Assembly: GCA_022508885.1 (NCBI GenBank)
Contig: JAFLUG010000009.1
Span: 1-43,948 of the forward strand
Source: Oscillospiraceae bacterium
Lineage (GTDB): Bacteria; Bacillota; Clostridia; Oscillospirales; Ruminococcaceae
Length of the DNA stretch: 43,948 nt
Reading direction: 5' to 3'
Each line of letters starts with the position of its first letter. Position 1 is the stretch's first letter. Positions 39,685-43,948 of this stretch are shown here, one piece after another. The translations under genes were made by a program, and so were the position numbers. Below the pieces are notes generated by a model. The model worked only from the letters and a program-made list of their open reading frames with translations. It searched no databases and was not told the origin of the DNA.

Positions 39685-41895
39685 ATGGACAGTAATATCG
39701 GAAAAAAGCTTGACGGACGGTATGAGCTTCTGGAACTCATAGGCGTCGGCGGAATGGCGGATATTTACCGCGCGCGGGATATACAGGAGGACAGGATTGT
39801 CGCGGTTAAGATCTTAAAGACCGAGTTTGCGGGAAGCGACGAGTTTCTCCGCCGTTTCAGAAACGAAAGCAAGGCTATCGCTCTGCTTTCACATCAGAAC
39901 ATCGTCAAGATATACGATGTGGGCTTTACCGACAAGGTACAGTTTATCGTTATGGAGTATGTCGACGGAATTACGCTTACGGATTATATCGAACAGCAGG
40001 GCGTGCTTAAATGGCGCGACGCGGTCCATTTTACCGTTCAGGTTTTAAAGGCGCTTCAGCACGCGCACGACAGGGGAATTGTCCACCGCGATGTAAAAAG
40101 CTCGAATATCATGCTTCTCAGCGACGGGACTATAAAGGTGATGGATTTCGGTATCGCGCGCTTTAACCGTGAAAACAACAAGACCGTATCGGACAAGACG
40201 ATAGGCTCCGTACATTACATCAGCCCCGAGCAGGCGAGAGGCGACCTTACAGACGAGAGAAGCGATATTTACTCTGTAGGTGTGGCTCTTTATGAAATGC
40301 TTACGGGAAAAAAGCCGTTTGACGGGGACACAGCCGTCGCTATAGCGCTTAAGCATATGCAGAGCGCGCCGAAGCGTCCGTCGGAAATAAACGAGACTAT
40401 ACCCGAGGGTATAGAGCAGATAGTTCTCAGAGCCATGCAGAAAGACCCGCAGGCGCGTTATCAGACAGCGGGCGAGATGATAGCCGATCTCGAAGAATTC
40501 AAGAAAAATCCCGGAGTTGTGTTTGATTATAAGTACAACTCGACCGACGGCTCGGCAAAATTCGCCGTTACTTCAAATGCCGCGGCGGACGCCGAGAAGC
40601 CTCGCTTTGGCGTTATGTCGGCCGCGAATGTCAATAACGGTTATGATGACGATGATTACGATGATGATTACGACGATGACGACGAGATAGAAGAGCGCCG
40701 CTCGCCGCTTATTCCGATTCTGTTTGCCGTGGGCGCGGCGTTTGTCGTGGCAACGGTATTTCTTGTGCTTATCCTGCTTTCTCAGCGTTTTGGAGAGAGC
40801 GGTGAAACAAGCAATTCTTCAGACTTCGGCCACCAGGGCATCATTATCCAGGACGGCGAGTTTTCAATGCCTCAGCTTGTAGGAAGGACATGGGACGACA
40901 TTCAGAAAGAGTTTGAAAACAGTACGCTTATGACAATAGTAGCCTCTCAGGAGTTCAGCGCGGATTATCCCGTCGGCTATGTTTTCGAGCAGACCCCGGT
41001 TGATGGAAGAATGGTCAAGATCGGCTCGACGGTTACCGTAAAGGTAAGCAAGGGCATAAAGCAGGTCGAAATTCAGGATGTTTCGGGACTTACCTTTGAG
41101 ATGGCGAAGAAAAAGCTTGAAAGAGACGGCTTTAAGGTTACTTCCAGAATTGCGGAGAGCGAGGATGTAGACTCCGGCCTGGTTATCAGAAGTGATCCGC
41201 CCGCCCGCGAGTTTGCCGATCAGGGAAGCATGGTTGTCCTCATAGTAAGTATAGGAGCCACCGATAAAATGAAGATCGTGCCTAACCTTGTGGGAATGCC
41301 GATCGCGGAGGCACTCAAACGCTGCGACGAGTATAAGCTTATCCCTATTGTCGATCACGTTGACAGCGAAGAGTTTGAGAAGGACACTGTAATGGAGCAG
41401 AGCATAAAGCCCAATGATAGGGTCATGCCCAATACTGAGATCAAGCTCACGGTAAGCACGGGTGAGATGAGTTCAAGGTCACACGAAATACGCGTTACTC
41501 TGCCGCAGGGAATTGACGGTGATTTTGAGTTCAGGTTCTATGTTGACGGTACGCTTGACAGCAGCGCCACAAGGGTCATCAATGTCGGTCTGGCTTCCTC
41601 TAAGTCTGTTGTTTATAAAATAAGCGGGCAGAACGGCGAGGAAAAGCTCTTTGGGATAATTGTCCGCAGCTTAGACACGGGTAAGTCAGGTACCTTCCTT
41701 GAGTACAGGATCGAGTTTGAGAATAACGACCATTACGAGGATAGGATCAGTTACAACAGTTGGATATTTGAAGATCTCTCTTACAATTATAGTGAACCCG
41801 AGCCTGAACCGGATCCCGAACCCCAGCCGCCTGACCCACAGCCTGATTCACAGCCCGATCCACAGCCTGATCCTGATCCGGCGCCGGCAGGGTAA
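39685..41895 (+). CDS. prkC: PASTA-domain serine/threonine protein kinase
   Basis: A 736-residue membrane kinase. The kinase domain (about 11-275) has VGGMADIYRARD, catalytic Lys in VAVKIL, HRDVKSSNIML, DFGIARF and SPEQARG. It is followed by a linker with a strongly acidic Asp/Tyr run (about 319-333), one transmembrane helix (about 342-366) and three extracellular PASTA repeats (about 393-458, 459-524, 526-595), which bind muropeptides or lipid II in homologues. An extra beta-rich domain and a Pro/Asp/Glu/Gln tail (about 705-736) end the protein. Start at 39685 after GAGGGG; the frame is open further upstream but lies in the promoter. Confidence 0.96.
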   Translation: MDSNIGKKLDGRYELLELIGVGGMADIYRARDIQEDRIVAVKILKTEFAGSDEFLRRFRNESKAIALLSHQNIVKIYDVGFTDKVQFIVMEYVDGITLTDYIEQQGVLKWRDAVHFTVQVLKALQHAHDRGIVHRDVKSSNIMLLSDGTIKVMDFGIARFNRENNKTVSDKTIGSVHYISPEQARGDLTDERSDIYSVGVALYEMLTGKKPFDGDTAVAIALKHMQSAPKRPSEINETIPEGIEQIVLRAMQKDPQARYQTAGEMIADLEEFKKNPGVVFDYKYNSTDGSAKFAVTSNAAADAEKPRFGVMSAANVNNGYDDDDYDDDYDDDDEIEERRSPLIPILFAVGAAFVVATVFLVLILLSQRFGESGETSNSSDFGHQGIIIQDGEFSMPQLVGRTWDDIQKEFENSTLMTIVASQEFSADYPVGYVFEQTPVDGRMVKIGSTVTVKVSKGIKQVEIQDVSGLTFEMAKKKLERDGFKVTSRIAESEDVDSGLVIRSDPPAREFADQGSMVVLIVSIGATDKMKIVPNLVGMPIAEALKRCDEYKLIPIVDHVDSEEFEKDTVMEQSIKPNDRVMPNTEIKLTVSTGEMSSRSHEIRVTLPQGIDGDFEFRFYVDGTLDSSATRVINVGLASSKSVVYKISGQNGEEKLFGIIVRSLDTGKSGTFLEYRIEFENNDHYEDRISYNSWIFEDLSYNYSEPEPEPDPEPQPPDPQPDSQPDPQPDPDPAPAG

Positions 41896-41951
41896 GCCGC
41901 GGTCGGCGATAGAATAATATTGATATTACCGCGTAAATACGGGTACAGATA

Positions 41952-42845
41952 ATGAGCGAAGTTGAATTCAGAGGAATTATAACAAAAGCCGTCGGGGGCA
42001 TCTACTATGCGGATGCCCTCGACGGGGATTTTTCGGGAGAAAATATAAGATGCGCCGCGAGAGGGATTTTTCGCGCAAGGGGTATAAGTCCGTCTGCGGG
42101 AGATTATGTGAAGATAAGTCTTTCGGAAAATTCCGAGCCGCTGATTTCTGATATCGAGAAGCGAAAAAATTTTCTTTCAAGACCGCCGCTGGCAAACCTT
42201 GACAGAGTTTTTTTCGTAAACAGCACAGTAGAGCCGAAGGTCAACAGACTTATACTTGACAAGCTTATTGCGGTTGCGGACAGTAACGGGATCGAGCCGA
42301 TAATCGTGTTTACGAAGATCGACCTCGAAATGGCGGAAGGCCTGCCGGATATTTACCGCAGTATAGGCATATCCGTGTGTGCTGTTGACAACATTTCGGG
42401 CGACGGCGCAGGCGAGGTCAGAGCGCTTATCGGAGAGGGTATCTCCGCGTTTATCGGTAATTCGGGCGTGGGAAAATCGAGTTTGCTGAATATACTGTTT
42501 CCCGAGCTTGACCTGAAAACGGGAGAGATAAGCAAAAAGCTTGGCCGAGGCAGACATACAACACGCAATGTCGAACTGTTTAAAGTTGGAAACGGCTATA
42601 TTGCCGACACTCCGGGTTTTTCTACGGTCGATATCGGATTTTACTGTGATATCCCGAAAGACGAGCTGGACGGCGCGTTTCGTGAGTTTCGCGAGACGGC
42701 GGCGGAGTGCAGATTTGCGGATTGTCTTCATGTAAAAGAGTGCGGCTGCGCGGTAAAGGAAGCGGTAGAAAGCGGGAAGATCGCGCGCGAGCGCTATGAC
42801 AGTTATCTTAAGATACTTGAGGAATACAGCGGAAAAAAGTTATAG
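41952..42845 (+). CDS. rsgA: Ribosome small-subunit-dependent GTPase A
   Basis: RsgA is a circularly permuted GTPase that checks late assembly of the 30S subunit. The 297-residue protein has an N-terminal OB fold and a GTPase core in permuted order: G4 VFTKIDLE, then G1 GNSGVGKSSLLN and G3 DTPGFS. The C-terminal zinc knuckle is CRFADCLHVKECGC. Located after prkC as in other Firmicutes; the usual following genes rpe and thiN are not here, and a repeat hairpin follows instead. Confidence 0.95.
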   Translation: MSEVEFRGIITKAVGGIYYADALDGDFSGENIRCAARGIFRARGISPSAGDYVKISLSENSEPLISDIEKRKNFLSRPPLANLDRVFFVNSTVEPKVNRLILDKLIAVADSNGIEPIIVFTKIDLEMAEGLPDIYRSIGISVCAVDNISGDGAGEVRALIGEGISAFIGNSGVGKSSLLNILFPELDLKTGEISKKLGRGRHTTRNVELFKVGNGYIADTPGFSTVDIGFYCDIPKDELDGAFREFRETAAECRFADCLHVKECGCAVKEAVESGKIARERYDSYLKILEEYSGKKL

Positions 42846-42855
42846 CATAGCGTAC

Positions 42856-42915
42856 AAAAAGTCTTTGGAAAAGGGGCTTGGGGGAGAACCTTTCTACAGA
42901 AAGGTTCTCCCCCAA
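42856..42915. repeat. Interspersed hairpin repeat, copy 2
   Basis: AAAAAGTCTTTGGAAAAGGGG lead (shown here in part) followed by a 17-bp perfect inverted repeat, arms 42878-42894 and 42899-42915, with TACA loop. Lead and stem resemble copy 1 at 1-54, with compensating differences in the stem. It follows rsgA and may terminate its transcript. Confidence 0.65.
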
Positions 42916-42954
42916 AAATCAATGAATTGTTTGAAATGTTTTTCTAAAGTATGA

Positions 42955-42980
42955 ACGGCTCCAAGGATTCTCGGAGCCGT
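42955..42980. terminator. Hairpin between rsgA and rubrerythrin genes
   Basis: ACGGCTCC (42955-42962), a 10-nt loop, GGAGCCGT (42973-42980). It is placed to end the rubrerythrin transcript on the minus strand; U-tracts are weak on both sides. Confidence 0.6.
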
Positions 42981-43002
42981 CTGTCTGTTTAAATAAAGGC
43001 AC

Positions 43003-43539
43003 TCAATAATTCTCAGCGTGAACCTCAAAATAGCTCTGCGGATGAGCACACACGGGGCATTCCTCGGGAGCCTTGGTGCCGACTACAATGTGTCCGCAGT
43101 TACGGCATTCCCAGACCTTGACCTCGCTCTTTTCAAATACAGCCGCCGTCTCGACATTCTTTAAAAGCGCGCGGTATCTTTCCTCGTGAGCCTTTTCGAT
43201 AGCTCCTACCGCTCTGAACTTAGCCGCAAGCTCGGGGAAACCCTCAGCCTCAGCGGTTTTGGCAAAATCCTCGTACATGTCAGTCCACTCGTAGTTTTCT
43301 CCGTCCGCCGCCGCGGCAAGGTTCTGAGCGGTGTCTCCTATACCCTCAAGCTCCTTAAACCACATTTTTGCGTGCTCTTTTTCATTGTCGGCGGTTTTAA
43401 GAAACAGCGCCGCTATCTGTTCAAAGCCCTCTTTCTTAGCCTTTGAAGCAAAGTATGTATACTTGTTTCTTGCCTGCGATTCTCCCGCAAATGCTGCCTC
43501 AAGATTCTTTTCCGTCTGTGTGCCTGCGTATTTGCTCAT
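43003..43539 (-). CDS. rbr: Rubrerythrin
   Basis: A 178-residue non-haem iron peroxidase that reduces hydrogen peroxide in anaerobes. The N-terminal ferritin-like four-helix domain supplies the diiron ligands ([55 protein letters not shown] in pieces). The C-terminal rubredoxin domain has two CxxC pairs: [12 protein letters not shown] and [12 protein letters not shown]. Full length. It starts after AAAGGAATG and has its own consensus promoter, so it is monocistronic. It fits a strict anaerobe handling oxygen exposure. Confidence 0.96.
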   Translation of the reverse strand: MSKYAGTQTEKNLEAAFAGESQARNKYTYFASKAKKEGFEQIAALFLKTADNEKEHAKMWFKELEGIGDTAQNLAAAADGENYEWTDMYEDFAKTAEAEGFPELAAKFRAVGAIEKAHEERYRALLKNVETAAVFEKSEVKVWECRNCGHIVVGTKAPEECPVCAHPQSYFEVHAENY

Positions 43540-43587
43540 AAAATTTCATTCCTTTCAAATAATTCGGCATAGTTTGCCGTATAAGTC

Positions 43588-43616
43588 ATTATACCATACC
43601 TAAGGTGTTTTGTCAA
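43588..43616 (-). promoter_or_regulatory. Promoter of rubrerythrin
   Basis: On the minus strand, TTGACA (43611-43616), 17-base spacer, TATAAT (43588-43593): full consensus. A small inverted repeat CGGCA/TGCCG (43565-43579) lies in the leader. I see no clear PerR box. Confidence 0.88.
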
Positions 43617-43663
43617 TATTCAAAGAACCGTTCGACAACAAATAAAATACTGTAATTAAATAC

Positions 43664-43692
43664 TTGACAAACGGGAAGTATTATGATACAAT
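43664..43692 (+). promoter_or_regulatory. Promoter of ssrA
   Basis: TTGACA (43664-43669), 17-base spacer, TACAAT (43687-43692). It would start a precursor with about 120 extra nucleotides before mature tmRNA. Confidence 0.75.
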
Positions 43693-43810
43693 AAAAGCAT
43701 AAATGCTTTTATTGTACCGATTTAAATGCCCTCGCACATTCGCAAATCAGAGATTTGCTCCGTGCGTATCGGGCAATTATATCATAACCTTGCGGTTATG
43801 ATATAATTGC
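43687..43810 (+). repeat. Three consecutive hairpins in the ssrA precursor leader
   Basis: First, a perfect 14-bp inverted repeat (arms 43687-43700 and 43703-43716) that contains the -10 element. Second, a nested stem: GCCC/GGGC (43728-43731, 43771-43774), CGCAC/GTGCG (43733-43737, 43762-43766) and GCAAATC/GATTTGC (43742-43748, 43752-43758). Third, a perfect 17-bp hairpin (43773-43789, 43794-43810) with TTGC loop. The plus strand has no T-tract after it, so it is not a terminator for plus-strand transcription. Confidence 0.7.
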
Positions 43811-43818
43811 AAAAAAAT

Positions 43819-43948
43819 GGGGTCGTAAAGGCTTCGACGGGGATTCTGATACACGATAAGCGAGCGGTGAGGGCGAATCACCTAAAAAGCGCAAACTTAA
43901 ATTTAAACGCAGACGAAGATCTCGTTTTAGCAGCTGCCTAAGCGCGCT
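43819..43948 (+). ncRNA. ssrA: Transfer-messenger RNA, 5' part (cut by window end)
   Basis: The sequence GGGGTCGTAAAGGCTTCGAC followed by GGGGATTCTG is the conserved 5' end of tmRNA, which rescues stalled ribosomes by adding a degradation tag. Downstream, a possible tag frame opens with GCA at 43891 and ends TAA at 43939-43941, reading ANLNLNADEDLVLAAA, with the hydrophobic Ala-Ala end expected for protease recognition. The remaining pseudoknots and the tRNA-like 3' end lie outside the window. Confidence 0.9.

Noticed and set aside
43565-43616. PerR box in the rubrerythrin promoter
   Set aside because: The only inverted repeat, CGGCA/TGCCG with a five-base centre, does not resemble the AT-rich PerR consensus.

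Overview
The window looks like chromosomal DNA from a spore-forming member of the Clostridia (Bacillota), probably an Oscillospiraceae/Ruminococcaceae-type gut or rumen anaerobe. The signs are a gerA-type spore germination operon, GatCAB, a RemA-gmk-priA-def-fmt-rsmB-rlmN-prpC-prkC-rsgA cluster in Firmicutes order, a cysteine T-box leader, rubrerythrin, a split ferredoxin-type glutamate synthase with an ANTAR regulator, strong AGGAGG-type ribosome binding sites and many textbook TTGACA-17-TATAAT promoters. Base composition is moderate and most genes look native. I see no insertion sequence, prophage, integrase or CRISPR array. The genus is inference.

Layout. 61-3250 (minus): gatC-gatA-gatB, the tRNA-dependent amidotransferase. 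3553-9458 (plus): promoter, a 140-nt structured leader, then a six-gene nitrogen operon. It holds three separately encoded glutamate synthase domains (glutaminase, FMN/Fe-S synthase, GXGXG), a four-cluster ferredoxin, an FAD/NAD oxidoreductase, and an ANTAR RNA-binding regulator with a degenerate receiver. 9598-13640 (plus): an HTH protein fused to about 23 glycine-led pentapeptides, and a beta-propeller/HD-GYP membrane protein. 13726-18327 (minus): a MarR repressor with its palindromic operator and an asymmetric heterodimeric ABC exporter. 18446-20220 (minus): CYTH triphosphatase, biotin ligase and a YfcE-type phosphoesterase. 20343-21421 (plus): three small unrecognised genes. 21471-25726 (plus): promoter and cysteine T-box, cysE, cysS and two cyclophilin-type lipoproteins. 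25801-29289 (minus): gerAA, an unrecognised 53-residue gene, gerAB and gerAC. 29463-42845 (plus): a PerM/AI-2E-family protein, then remA, gmk, priA, two tandem def genes, fmt, rsmB, rlmN, PP2C phosphatase, PASTA kinase and rsgA. 43003-43539 (minus): rubrerythrin. 43664-43948 (plus): promoter, a heavily folded leader and the 5' part of tmRNA (ssrA), cut by the window edge.

How the genes fit together. The glutamate synthase operon should turn glutamine plus 2-oxoglutarate into glutamate, with reductant entering through its own ferredoxin and flavoprotein; the ANTAR protein probably controls the operon at the RNA level. The cysE-cysS pair is set to respond to uncharged tRNA-Cys (TGC specifier, UGGA bulge). 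The right half handles translation initiation and quality (formylation, deformylation, rRNA methylation, ribosome assembly) together with PASTA kinase/PP2C signalling and, at the edge, trans-translation.

The most interesting unexplained items are the HTH-pentapeptide fusion, the pseudo-receiver ANTAR regulator with its leader, the trio of small genes at 20343-21421, the unlisted small gene inside the ger operon, the inverted repeat over the prkC promoter, and the three-hairpin element between the ssrA promoter and mature tmRNA.
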